Positions 18,002 through 26,148 are shown, numbered from the stretch's first letter. The stretch: 35,107 nt of DNA from Gammaproteobacteria bacterium (GCA_024644515.1 JAHEHN010000028.1:1-35107); one strand, 5' to 3'. The notes: generated by a model from the sequence alone, not told the origin. Made by a program: numbers and translations.

Positions 18002-19033
18002 TTAATTCTCCAATGCCGTCAGGGTTTCCATGTTCCAGCGCGGTTTTGCCTGAATAACCAGGTCGTCCTGCTGCCCTGCCAGCAAGCGCATGCAACCTGC
18101 ATAGGCAATCATGGCACCATTGTCTGTGCAATACTTCAAGCCCGGATAGAACAGTTCGCCACCTTCCTGCTTTGCCATCAACGCCAGCTTTTCCCTTAGC
18201 CGCGTATTGGCACTTACGCCTCCGGCAATAACCAGGCGCCTCATGCCGCTGTGTTTGAATGCCCGCCGACACTTGATAACCATGGTATCGGCGACAGCTT
18301 CCTGAAAAGCCCACGCTATATCTGCCCGGGTCTGCTCATCCAGAACACCCTCTATTTTCGCATCTTCCACGGTATTCAATGTGGCAGTTTTTAATCCGCT
18401 AAAGCTGAAATCCAGTCCGGGCCGATTAGTCATCGGCCTGGGAAAAACAACGCGCTCAGGCTTACCTTTTTTTGCCAGCTCCGCTACCTGGGGGCCACCC
18501 GGATAGGGCAAATCAAGCATTTTGGCCACTTTGTCAAAGGCCTCTCCGGCTGCATCGTCCAGAGACTCTCCTATCAATTTATACTGTCCTATAGCCAGCA
18601 CTTCCACCAACTGGGTATGCCCTCCCGAAACCAGCAAGGCAACGAAAGGAAAGCCGGGGGGATTGTCCTCCAGCAAGGGCGCCAACAGATGACCTTCCAT
18701 ATGGTGGATACCCACGGTGGGAATATCCAGTGTCATACCGATTGACCTGCCAATTGCCGCGCCCACCAGTAAAGCACCGGCCAGTCCCGGCCCTGCAGTG
18801 TAGGCCAAGCCATTGATATCCTTCAGATCAAGGCCGGACTTCTCCAGCACTTCCTTTATCAAGGGAAGCGTTTTTCGAATATGATCGCGGGAGGCAAGCT
18901 CAGGCACTACACCTCCATATTTCTGGTGTAGTTGAACCTGACTGTAAAGTGCATCTGCCAATAATCCCTTTTCACTGTCATAGACAGCAATACCGGTTTC
19001 ATCACAGGACGTTTCTATACCAAGTACTATCAT
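18002..19033 (-). CDS. tsaD: tRNA N6-adenosine threonylcarbamoyltransferase TsaD
   Basis: Catalytic subunit of the TsaB-TsaD-TsaE complex that forms t6A37 in tRNAs decoding ANN codons, including the tRNA-Ile of this window. Length 343 aa. ASKHA-fold features: GIETSCDET (5-13), the metal ligands H111 and H115 in [29 protein letters not shown], and [15 protein letters not shown] just before the ATG supports the start. The gene is divergent from the MDR dehydrogenase. In Pseudomonas tsaD sits directly back-to-back with rpsU; here 5 kb has been added between them. Confidence 0.96.
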   Translation of the reverse strand: MIVLGIETSCDETGIAVYDSEKGLLADALYSQVQLHQKYGGVVPELASRDHIRKTLPLIKEVLEKSGLDLKDINGLAYTAGPGLAGALLVGAAIGRSIGMTLDIPTVGIHHMEGHLLAPLLEDNPPGFPFVALLVSGGHTQLVEVLAIGQYKLIGESLDDAAGEAFDKVAKMLDLPYPGGPQVAELAKKGKPERVVFPRPMTNRPGLDFSFSGLKTATLNTVEDAKIEGVLDEQTRADIAWAFQEAVADTMVIKCRRAFKHSGMRRLVIAGGVSANTRLREKLALMAKQEGGELFYPGLKYCTDNGAMIAYAGCMRLLAGQQDDLVIQAKPRWNMETLTALEN

Positions 19034-19210
19034 TTAACCTTGTAAAGCTTTCCTGTTCGTTTCAAAACAGGGAATTATTTTGCATGTGGGTGCGGGATGC
19101 GCATAATACCACAGCAGTCTGATTTAACTGGTCTTTTGGCCATAACAGCACATAAAAAACCATGTGATATCATTTCGAAAAATCAAAGTAACCTTCAAAG
19201 AGCATTAATT

Positions 19211-20230
19211 ATGAAAGCATTTATATTAGCTGCTGGCAGCACTTCCATGGACGGTATACAGCAAGTTGAAAAGGAAAAGCCCACAGCCGGCCCCGGTGAA
19301 ATTCTTGTGCGCATGCATGCGGCCTCGCTCAACTTTCGCGATCTTGGCATTATTGCCGGTAAATATTTTGGCGGCCCGGTCGCCAAAGATACGGTTTTAC
19401 TCTCAGACGGGGCGGGGGAAGTCGAAGCAGTCGGTGAAGGTGTCACCCGCTTCAAGGTTGGCGATAGAGTTGCCGGTACCTTTTTTCAGGATCTGGTGGA
19501 TGGCCCCGCCAACCCCATGGTAAATCCTGCGCTTGGACACTCTGCTGAAGGCGTACTGGCCCAGTACATGGCTATCAAGGAAGATAATGCCGTAAAAATA
19601 CCGCAAAACCTTAATTACCACGAAGCGTCCTGCCTGCCCTGTGCCGCCTTGACTGCCTGGCATGCCATGATGGAAGCCGGCAAGCCAGTGACCAAAGGCG
19701 ATACTGTTTTACTGCTCGGTACCGGCGGCGTTTCCATCATCGGCCTGCAATTTGCCAGGGCTGCAGGGGCCAGAACCATTATTACTTCATCCAGTGATGA
19801 GAAACTTGCCAAGGCAAAAGAGCTTGGGGCTGACCTTCTCATTAATTACAAGAAACACCCGGACTGGGATGAAGAAGTCAAAAAACTGACTGACGGCAAG
19901 GGGGTGGACTGTGTCGTGGAAGTAGGTGGTATTGGCACCATCAACAAGTCCATGAATTGCCTTGGTCTGGGCGGCAAAATCGGCATGATCGGTGTACTGG
20001 CCGGTGTCGATGGCGAATGTAATCCCCGCAATCTGATGATGACCGGCAGCAGCATCCACGGCATCTTCGTGGGTAACCGTCGTATGTTTGAAGAAATGAA
20101 CAAAGCTATCGAGGTGAATGACATCCACCCGGTTGTCGACAAGGTGTTTGACTTTGATGACACCATAGAAGCGATCAAGTATTTCAAAAGCCAGGCGCAC
20201 CTGGGTAAAGTGGTCATTAATATTGACTGA
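19211..20230 (+). CDS. Quinone oxidoreductase-like MDR family dehydrogenase
   Basis: Medium-chain dehydrogenase/reductase of 339 aa. The frame is open from an ATG at 19097, but homologous sequence (MKAFILAAGS) begins at the ATG at 19211. The catalytic-zinc Cys of classical alcohol dehydrogenases is replaced in AASLNFRDLG, as in zinc-independent quinone oxidoreductases. The Rossmann motif LLLGTGGVSIIGLQFA and C-terminal AHLGKVVI are clear. Probable reaction: NAD(P)H-linked reduction of a quinone or enone; the natural substrate is unknown. It is monocistronic, divergent from tsaD, and part of a 5-kb block absent from the Pseudomonas version of this locus. Confidence 0.85.
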   Translation: MKAFILAAGSTSMDGIQQVEKEKPTAGPGEILVRMHAASLNFRDLGIIAGKYFGGPVAKDTVLLSDGAGEVEAVGEGVTRFKVGDRVAGTFFQDLVDGPANPMVNPALGHSAEGVLAQYMAIKEDNAVKIPQNLNYHEASCLPCAALTAWHAMMEAGKPVTKGDTVLLLGTGGVSIIGLQFARAAGARTIITSSSDEKLAKAKELGADLLINYKKHPDWDEEVKKLTDGKGVDCVVEVGGIGTINKSMNCLGLGGKIGMIGVLAGVDGECNPRNLMMTGSSIHGIFVGNRRMFEEMNKAIEVNDIHPVVDKVFDFDDTIEAIKYFKSQAHLGKVVINID

Positions 20231-20544
20231 TTACCTATTGCCCCTTTTGCTGCCTCTGTTTAATGCATCAGATAAATGCAGAAGTGCGACGTGACGCACT
20301 GTAATTTTCTTTGAATGTGTAAGAATGAGACTTTAACCAGGCATTTTTCAATCCTGGTTAAAGTCGTATCGAGGTATAAAATTTACTGCTGTTCTGATTC
20401 AAAGTCTCCATTGCAGAGCAAAACAACATTAAAGAATACAATCAAAGACAGTGCCGTGATTTGTAATAATTTCCCAATATATTTAGTGATTTAGCGGAAA
20501 TTATGCATAATTGCCGAGATAATTCCCCAAGGTGAGATTTGTTA
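20231..20544. other. Intergenic region MDR-mltD with structured elements
   Basis: This 314-nt gap has no credible ORF but has symmetric structure: AGTGCG/CGCACT (20283-20288 and 20295-20300), a perfect 13-bp inverted repeat (20329-20365), and a 14-bp AT-rich palindrome AATTATGCATAATT (20499-20512) just upstream of the mltD ribosome binding site. I see no strong sigma-70 promoter. Confidence 0.6.
20329..20365. repeat. Perfect 13-bp inverted repeat (GACTTTAACCAGG, 11-nt loop)
   Basis: GACTTTAACCAGG at 20329-20341 is mirrored exactly by CCTGGTTAAAGTC at 20353-20365. RNA from either strand would form a stable 13-bp stem. No U-run follows, so it is not a standard intrinsic terminator. It may be an mRNA 3'-end stabiliser, a regulatory hairpin or a protein binding site. 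Confidence 0.6.
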
Positions 20545-22257
20545 GTGCCTAACTTCAGAACTTTCAATATTCAACACAAAAACAGCATCGCGACAGGATC
20601 CAGGTTTATTACCTTGGGGCTTGCGTTGCTGATGACAGCCTGTAGCAACTTTCAGACTCTTGAATCGGAGCCTGACACTCAAATCAGTGTTATTGAGGAA
20701 GATCAGATTGTGGAAACTCTGGTGAGTGCTGCCGGAGACTTTGGCGACGCTGATATTGATGGCCTGCAGCGAGAACCCGTGACTGAAGAGGAAGCGGTTT
20801 TACAGGCACAACCAACCGAGCCAGTCACTCCCACTATCAACATGACAGCCAATCGGGTTGTTGAAAGAGCTATTAATGATCACTTGCAGAATCGCCAGAC
20901 ATTACTGAAGATCTGGATAGAAAGAAGTCATACCTATTTCCCGATGATCGAGGAAATTTTCGCAGAGGAAGAAGTTCCTGATGAACTGAAATATCTGGCT
21001 CTGGGTGAAAGCAGCCTCAGACCTACCGTCAGAAGCTCTGCCGGCGCTGTGGGAATGTGGCAATTCATGTATGGCACCGCGCGCGCTTCGGGTCTTGAAA
21101 TCAATACTTATGTTGACGAGAGAAGAGACCCTGAAAAAGCTACACGTGCCGCCGCCAGACACTTCAAGGAACTGTACGAAAGTTACAACGGTAATTGGGA
21201 AATGGTGCTGGCCGGTTATAACTGCAGCTATCGTTGCATCACTCGCGCGGCCCGGCGTGCCGGAAAATCCATTGAAGACAACCCGTCCTACTGGGAAATC
21301 TATCCGTCCCTGCCACGGGAAACCAGAGGCTTTGTGCCCAAGTTCATTGCTGCTGCTTTGATCGTTTCCAACCCTGAAATGTATGGTATCCAGGCCGAGG
21401 ACTTTGGTCAGGAGATTGCCTATGACATCGTTGAAATCAATGGCATGCTGTCAATTGAAGCTGCCGCCATGCTTACCGGCACTGATATAGCGACAATAAG
21501 AGCGCTGAATCCCGAACTGTTAAAAGCCAGCCTTCCAGATCAGGCTGAGCCCTACGCCCTGAGAATCCCGCTGGGTACCTTTGACCGATTTGTTCGGGCT
21601 TTTGACAATCTGCCAGTAGAAGAAAAAGTCTCACCCAGTGAATACATCATTGTCCGCGGCGATACCCTTGACAGAATAGCCCGCTCTTTTGAAACCAGTG
21701 TCGACGAACTCAAGGCGGTTAATGGAATACGTGGCCATTTGATACATCCGGGTCAAAAACTGCTGATCCCCGGCACCGGTATTTCAACCACTATTGCCCT
21801 TGCCAGTCGTGAACATAAATCGGTGGCCTATGGTGAAAACCAGTTCAAACCTATCAAGTTACGCGATGAATTTCAGCTCGTGGAACTGAGCGGCTCTACT
21901 GATGCAGCCCCATTAATGGCCGTCACCCTGAGCGCTGATGTTGAAGATAACTTAATGGTACCCACCATATATCAGGTGCGCGGCGGTGATACTCTGGGCA
22001 TTATTGCCGAGCGCTTTAATGTTTCTGTAAGAGAGATTCAACAATGGAATAATGTACGTGGCACCACGATATATATTAACCAGGAACTAACCATCCACTC
22101 CGTTGGCGCAACACCGGTGACCACCTATCGTGTGCAACGCGGTGACAACCTCAGCATGATCGCCCGTCGCTTTGGCGTTTCCATTGAAAGCATTAAACGC
22201 CGCAACGGCCTGCGCAACAACATGATCTTTCCTGGTCAGGATCTTTCAATAAACTGA
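20545..22257 (+). CDS. mltD: Lytic transglycosylase MltD-type lipoprotein with three LysM domains
   Basis: Membrane-bound murein transglycosylase of about 570 aa that cleaves MurNAc-GlcNAc bonds with 1,6-anhydro product formation. The GTG at 20545 is chosen because AAGGTGAG ends 8 nt upstream; a TTG at 20539 is too close to it. The signal ends in lipobox MTAC, with a lipid-anchored Cys at about residue 33. The SLT domain has catalytic E155 in ALGESSLRP, then SAGAVGMWQFM and the NY-type motif LAGYNCSYRCITRA, with an extra Cys pair. Three LysM modules follow at about 365-410, 474-519 and 526-570; E. coli MltD has two. Its recycling products could feed the AmgK/MurU pathway. Confidence 0.92.
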   Translation: MPNFRTFNIQHKNSIATGSRFITLGLALLMTACSNFQTLESEPDTQISVIEEDQIVETLVSAAGDFGDADIDGLQREPVTEEEAVLQAQPTEPVTPTINMTANRVVERAINDHLQNRQTLLKIWIERSHTYFPMIEEIFAEEEVPDELKYLALGESSLRPTVRSSAGAVGMWQFMYGTARASGLEINTYVDERRDPEKATRAAARHFKELYESYNGNWEMVLAGYNCSYRCITRAARRAGKSIEDNPSYWEIYPSLPRETRGFVPKFIAAALIVSNPEMYGIQAEDFGQEIAYDIVEINGMLSIEAAAMLTGTDIATIRALNPELLKASLPDQAEPYALRIPLGTFDRFVRAFDNLPVEEKVSPSEYIIVRGDTLDRIARSFETSVDELKAVNGIRGHLIHPGQKLLIPGTGISTTIALASREHKSVAYGENQFKPIKLRDEFQLVELSGSTDAAPLMAVTLSADVEDNLMVPTIYQVRGGDTLGIIAERFNVSVREIQQWNNVRGTTIYINQELTIHSVGATPVTTYRVQRGDNLSMIARRFGVSIESIKRRNGLRNNMIFPGQDLSIN

Positions 22258-22271
22258 TTTTCGTTTACAAG

Positions 22272-22305
22272 TTCTTCGCGGCCAGAGGCCGCGAAGAAAT
22301 GTTTT
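22272..22305. terminator. Convergent intrinsic terminator between mltD and the ammonia-lyase
   Basis: Perfect 12-bp stem TTCTTCGCGGCC / GGCCGCGAAGAA (22272-22283, 22287-22298) with a 3-nt AGA loop. TTTT follows at 22302-22305 on the plus strand, overlapping the ammonia-lyase stop codon. It most likely ends mltD transcription and blocks read-through from both directions. Confidence 0.8.
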
Positions 22306-23959
22306 AACTCCCTGCAAACAAAACCTGCTTTACCCCATCCATCGCCTGCACGATCTTGCCACCAGCCTGGATATCTTGGGTGATTGCCTCGATATAGGCA
22401 TCCATAGCCTGTTCATAGTCATTCCAGATCAGCGCCCTGTCCTTGTCAAAGTCACGACCAATGACTTCATATATTGCCGTGTATAAAGGCAGCGTCGCCG
22501 CAGACAGTGTCTGACTGGCATCATAATGCCCACACTCCATGTGTGAACGCAGTTCTGCCGCCTGGATGCCAAATAGCAAACTGATCGCCATATACTGCTG
22601 ATAAATTTCTACCGAACGCCGGGCCAGATTGGCCGAGCCAAAGCCCTGGGAATTGATATTCTGATTAAATCCTTCGGCATGAGTCGGAAAATGAGGGGTT
22701 AGGGCATTTCCGTAAAACTGCAGTTGCGGCATGATGCAGTTGCCACAAATCTGCAGGGACTGAAGTCCGCCATTGATTGAACGCTCGGTATTCCCCACCA
22801 GCATGGCTGAAAGGCCATTATTGAATGCCGGCATCACCGCCATGGCGATCTGCACATCCAGATGCTTGGCCAGCATGCCAATATGAAAGCGCAGCTGATC
22901 CATGCCTACGCCGATATACTGCCCCAGGAAATTACCCCCATGATAGGTATGACCTGCGTCGGCATCCACCAGTGGATTATCTGTGGCAGAATTAATTTCT
23001 GTTTCCACCTGCCCGGCAATTTGTCGCAAGCCATCCACTGCCGGCCCCATATACTGGGGTAGGCAGCGTAATGAGTAACGATCCTGAATAGGCTCATCAC
23101 CACCTCTAAATTCATGCTGGCCTTCCAGTTCATCACAAATCAATTTGGAACCGGCGAGCAACTCCAGCATGGCTGCCGCTGAGGCAACCTGACCGCCAAA
23201 AGGTTTACGGGCATGAATAAATGGATGAAAGGATTGATTGGTCGCCCCCAGCCCCTGAAACAACAGGGCATGGGCACCAAAAGACAGAGCCAGTAAATTA
23301 CGCGTGTCATAAATGACACCGGCCGCTATTCCCGCCATAACCGAGGTACCGTTGACCATGGCCAAGCCTTCTTTTGGCCCCAACTCTTCCCGTTCCAGAC
23401 CAATGGCTTTCAAGGCACTTTGTGCCCCCATCTCCTTACCCTGATAATCCACTTTCCAGCTTTCATCCAGTCCGATAAGACAGGCCGTGATATAGGATAA
23501 GGGGGAAAGATCACCACTGGCACCGATTGAGGCAAATTCACGCACATGAGGCGTGACGCCTTCATTCAGAAATATTCCCATACGCTCAATCATCGACATG
23601 CGTATGCCCGATGCGCCCTGCAAATGCGAGTTCATTCGCACCAGAATGGCGGCCCTGACATCCGCATCAGGTAAACGATTACCGGTACCTACCTTGTGAA
23701 ACCAGGGAATATTGTTTTGTAATTCCATCGCCTGTTCTTTCGAAATGGCTTTATATGCCATTGCGCCAAAACCGCTGGTGACTCCGTAAATGGGCTTATT
23801 ATCTGCTACGGCCTGAAGGATGAAGTCATTCGACTTCTTTACCCGTTCCTGCACTTGAGCGTCATCTGTGATGGCGACTTTTGCTCCTGCTCTGGCTACA
23901 CTGACCACCTGATCAATGGTGAGCCCTTCTCCGGATACTGTGACTTGCTTGTTATTCAT
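22304..23959 (-). CDS. HAL/PAL/TAL-family aromatic amino acid ammonia-lyase
   Basis: MIO-cofactor enzyme of 551 aa that eliminates ammonia from an aromatic amino acid. The MIO precursor triad is A147-S148-G149 (SIGASGDLSPLSYI) and the catalytic Tyr is Y58 (IYGVTSGFG). MVNGTSVMAG, NPLVDA and the FNQNINSQG block are also present. At the substrate-selectivity position, 21 residues after GFG, it has F87-H88, where histidine lyases have Ser-His, tyrosine lyases His-Leu and phenylalanine lyases Phe-Leu. No hutU, hutI or hutG is adjacent, so histidine utilisation is unsupported. The substrate (His, Phe, Tyr or other) and a possible aminomutase activity are open. AGGGTG upstream of the ATG supports the start. 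Confidence 0.87.
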   Translation of the reverse strand: MNNKQVTVSGEGLTIDQVVSVARAGAKVAITDDAQVQERVKKSNDFILQAVADNKPIYGVTSGFGAMAYKAISKEQAMELQNNIPWFHKVGTGNRLPDADVRAAILVRMNSHLQGASGIRMSMIERMGIFLNEGVTPHVREFASIGASGDLSPLSYITACLIGLDESWKVDYQGKEMGAQSALKAIGLEREELGPKEGLAMVNGTSVMAGIAAGVIYDTRNLLALSFGAHALLFQGLGATNQSFHPFIHARKPFGGQVASAAAMLELLAGSKLICDELEGQHEFRGGDEPIQDRYSLRCLPQYMGPAVDGLRQIAGQVETEINSATDNPLVDADAGHTYHGGNFLGQYIGVGMDQLRFHIGMLAKHLDVQIAMAVMPAFNNGLSAMLVGNTERSINGGLQSLQICGNCIMPQLQFYGNALTPHFPTHAEGFNQNINSQGFGSANLARRSVEIYQQYMAISLLFGIQAAELRSHMECGHYDASQTLSAATLPLYTAIYEVIGRDFDKDRALIWNDYEQAMDAYIEAITQDIQAGGKIVQAMDGVKQVLFAGS

Positions 23960-24263
23960 GGCGACACCCTGCTTTAGATGCTTTGTAAGAGTTTGAATTT
24001 ATTGGTTTAAATACCATATTAGAATAATGGCAGACAGCGCTGACAATAAACCAGCCTGTTTATCATTGAGCTCTGCTACTCAGACTTCAGACCGCGTCAG
24101 GTCCAATCCAGCAGGGAGAAAAAGCCGGTCAGAAAGCCGGCTTTGATTTTTTTTCTGGGATTCATAAAGACTACTTCTATCACTGGCTACTGTGCTGGAA
24201 CCTAGTCTACTGGAAAAGACGGGGATTGAAACCTGTTAAAGCTGTTTTAGGGAGCCAAAACCT
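23960..24263. other. Intergenic region upstream of the rpsU promoter, with orphan terminator
   Basis: This gap of about 300 nt lies between the divergent ammonia-lyase and rpsU genes. It has no credible ORF but contains a strong plus-strand intrinsic terminator (24121-24154) with no plus-strand gene upstream of it after the mltD terminator. A weak promoter-like pair, CTGACA (24040-24045) and TATCAT (24061-24066) with 15-nt spacing, would give a transcript of about 80 nt ending there. It may be a small RNA; it is not similar to any RNA family I recognise. Confidence 0.4.
24121..24154 (+). terminator. Orphan rho-independent terminator
   Basis: AAAGCCGG (24121-24128) and CCGGCTTT (24137-24144) form an 8-bp GC-rich stem with an 8-nt loop, followed by GA and eight T residues (24147-24154). 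It faces rightwards, more than 100 nt before the rpsU promoter, and does not follow any annotated plus-strand gene. It may end a small RNA or insulate rpsU. Confidence 0.8.
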
Positions 24264-24292
24264 TTGCAATTGCCGCTCTTTGCCATTAAAAT
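24264..24292 (+). promoter_or_regulatory. Sigma-70 promoter for rpsU-yqeY
   Basis: TTGCAA (24264-24269) and TAAAAT (24287-24292) are separated by 17 nt. The start site would be near 24299, with a 40-nt leader before the rpsU ATG and AGGTG as ribosome binding site 8 nt upstream of that ATG. Confidence 0.6.
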
Positions 24293-24338
24293 CCTCCGCC
24301 CTCAAACCCAGGGATTAACCAGATCAGGTGTTTTTTAC

Positions 24339-24554
24339 ATGCCAATTGTAAAATTGAAAGAAAACGAACCTTTTGACGTAGCACTTCGCCGCTTCAAGCG
24401 TTCTTGTGAAAAAGCAGGCATTCTCGCTGAAGTACGTCGTCGTGAGTTTTATGAAAAGCCAACTTCTGTGCGCAAGCGCAAAGCTGCGGCTGCCGTTAAA
24501 CGCCATGCCAAAAAAGTGTCTCGTGAATCTCGTCGCACTCAGCGTCTTTATTAA
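24339..24554 (+). CDS. rpsU: 30S ribosomal protein bS21
   Basis: Small basic ribosomal protein of 71 aa that helps the 30S subunit base-pair with mRNA at initiation. The sequence [21 protein letters not shown] followed by the Lys/Arg-rich helix and terminal TQRLY is diagnostic. The frame is open further upstream, but the promoter lies there and the ATG at 24339 has a good AGGTG site. It heads the classical rpsU-dnaG-rpoD macromolecular synthesis cluster, interrupted here by yqeY and two ion channel genes. Confidence 0.97.
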   Translation: MPIVKLKENEPFDVALRRFKRSCEKAGILAEVRRREFYEKPTSVRKRKAAAAVKRHAKKVSRESRRTQRLY

Positions 24555-24590
24555 TATTTATTAATTAACTCGCAAAAATTCTCCACGCTT

Positions 24591-25043
24591 ATGTCGGAAC
24601 ACCCACTCAAGCAAAGCATCACTGATGCGATGAAAGATGCCATGCGCGCGAAAGATAAGCCGCGCCTGTCGACTATTCGTCTTATGCTTTCAGAGCTAAA
24701 AAGAATTGAAGTGGATGAACGCATCGATTTACCAGAAGATCGTATCATTTCCATTCTGGAAAAAATGATCAAACAACGTCGCGATTCGGTCAAGCAATAT
24801 ACCGATGGCGGCCGTCCGGAACTGGCTGAATCTGAAAGCACGGAAATAGGTGTCATACAGGAATTCATGCCCGCCGCCCTAAGCGAAGCCGAAATTTCAG
24901 AAATTGTCAGCAAAGCCATTACCGCAACCGGTGCTGCAGCTATGCAGGACATGGGTAAGGTGATGAATGAAGTTCGCCCCCAACTGGCCGGTCGCGCTGA
25001 CATGTCCGTAGTCAGCAAAATGGTTAAACAGCAACTCGCTTAG
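24591..25043 (+). CDS. GatB/YqeY domain-containing protein
   Basis: YqeY-family protein of 150 aa, related to the tRNA-binding tail of the amidotransferase subunit GatB. Its function in bacteria is unclear; a tRNA-linked role is inferred from the fold. Typical features are the N-terminal helical bundle (RAKDKPRLSTIRLMLSELKRIEV), KMIKQRRDSVKQY.DGGRPELAE.E..EI, and C-terminal MGKVMNEVRPQLAGRADMSVVSKMVKQ. It lies 36 nt after rpsU with no obvious ribosome binding site of its own and is probably co-transcribed, the common arrangement in gammaproteobacteria. Confidence 0.92.
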   Translation: MSEHPLKQSITDAMKDAMRAKDKPRLSTIRLMLSELKRIEVDERIDLPEDRIISILEKMIKQRRDSVKQYTDGGRPELAESESTEIGVIQEFMPAALSEAEISEIVSKAITATGAAAMQDMGKVMNEVRPQLAGRADMSVVSKMVKQQLA

Positions 25044-25099
25044 GTTTTCGCGCACTCTGTTTATCTTTGGCATCCTGCCAGGCCTGCGCAGTGATTCTC

Positions 25100-26011
25100 T
25101 TATTTTACTTTTTCGCCACTTTCATCATCCAGTGATACACCACATTGCTTGCAGAAATGGGCATCTTCGTCATGGTCACCCTGATTGCAGTTTTTGCATA
25201 CCCTCAGACTTATTTCTTCAGGTTTGTCCCGCCTTTTCTGCTGTTCGTTAATCAACTCTGACGAAATGATGCCAAAAGGCACAGCAATAACTGCATAACC
25301 GGTAATCATGGCGGCACCGGCAATAATCTGCCCAATGGCTGTTTGCGGCACAATATCGCCATAACCAACAGTAGTAATAGTGACGATGGCCCAGTAGATA
25401 CTGTGGGGAATGCTATCAAAGCCATGCTCTGGTCCCTCTACCAGGAACATCAAGGAGCCAAAAATAATAATCAGAATCAGCAGGCCATAGAGAAAGACAA
25501 AAATCTTGTGGCGCGCATTTACCAGGGCATTGAGCAGGAGGCTGGCCTCGCCAACATAACGCGCCAGTTTCAGAATTCGAAACACGCGCAATACGCGCAG
25601 ACTACGAATGACGATGAGATAAACGCCACCCGGCCAGAGAAACGCAATATAGGTTGGCAAAATGGAGAACAGATCAATCAGCCCATAAAAGCTGAAGGCA
25701 TAGCCTCGGGTGGAGGGGGTGCAATACAATCGCAGGAGATATTCCACGGTAAACAGCACCGTGAAAACCCATTCCAGCAGGTAAAGCTGATCGTGAAAGC
25801 GCACATTAATGGATGCTACAGAATCCAGCATCACCGCGAGCACACTGGCGAAAATTGTAATAATCAGCACCAGGTCAAACAGTCGTCCGGCTTTTGACTC
25901 ATAGCCAAAAATCACCTGGTAGAGTTTCTGCTTTAATGGATCCTGCTTTAATGGATCCTGCTTTAATGAATCCTTGTTTAATGAAACCCTGGCAGTCTCT
26001 ATTTTCGCCAT
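25100..26011 (-). CDS. Voltage-gated-type potassium channel (ion transporter family) with C-terminal zinc ribbon
   Basis: Six-transmembrane Kv-like channel of 303 aa. The S4 segment has evenly spaced arginines (RSLRVLRVFRILKLAR, 136-151), and the selectivity filter is TTVGYGD (213-219) between S5 and S6. After S6 the tail carries four cysteines in zinc-ribbon spacing (C272, C275, C287, C290). The N-terminus holds a run of near-identical pentapeptides (DSLKQ, DPLKQ, DPLKQ; residues 14-28) encoded by a 15-bp tandem DNA repeat. AGAGAAG lies just before the ATG. It probably conducts K+ out or sets membrane potential. It is divergent from the ClC gene, suggesting linked ion or osmotic adaptation. 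Confidence 0.88.
   Translation of the reverse strand: MAKIETARVSLNKDSLKQDPLKQDPLKQKLYQVIFGYESKAGRLFDLVLIITIFASVLAVMLDSVASINVRFHDQLYLLEWVFTVLFTVEYLLRLYCTPSTRGYAFSFYGLIDLFSILPTYIAFLWPGGVYLIVIRSLRVLRVFRILKLARYVGEASLLLNALVNARHKIFVFLYGLLILIIIFGSLMFLVEGPEHGFDSIPHSIYWAIVTITTVGYGDIVPQTAIGQIIAGAAMITGYAVIAVPFGIISSELINEQQKRRDKPEEISLRVCKNCNQGDHDEDAHFCKQCGVSLDDESGEKVK
25929..25988. repeat. 15-bp tandem repeat (four units) within the K+ channel gene
   Basis: Units of CTGCTTTAATGGATC: two identical copies (25929-25943, 25944-25958), a third with one change (25959-25973) and a fourth diverged (25974-25988). The unit is a multiple of three, so copy-number change would keep the frame and alter the length of the cytoplasmic N-terminus. 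Confidence 0.85.
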
Positions 26012-26148
26012 TACTTCTCTTCCCCGCTTTAATGCTGTTGGCTATTGTCCGGATATTCTAGCAGTCACAATGTGATCAGTATCAACTGGATCTTTATAAA
26101 TTCAGGATTGACGCGCCTAATCCATGAGATTGCAATCTGCAAAGCCGT

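Noticed and set aside
19052-19071. CCTGTT/AACAGG hairpin upstream of tsaD
   Set aside because: A six-pair stem in a region rich in short repeats; no evidence that it is more than chance.
19097-19210. N-terminal extension of the MDR dehydrogenase (38 extra residues)
   Set aside because: The extension has no similarity to the family and covers the tsaD divergent promoter region; the ATG at 19211 starts exactly where the fold begins.
24264-24338. 25-residue extension of bS21
   Set aside because: The region contains the -35/-10 promoter pair and the leader; bS21 universally begins at MPIVK.
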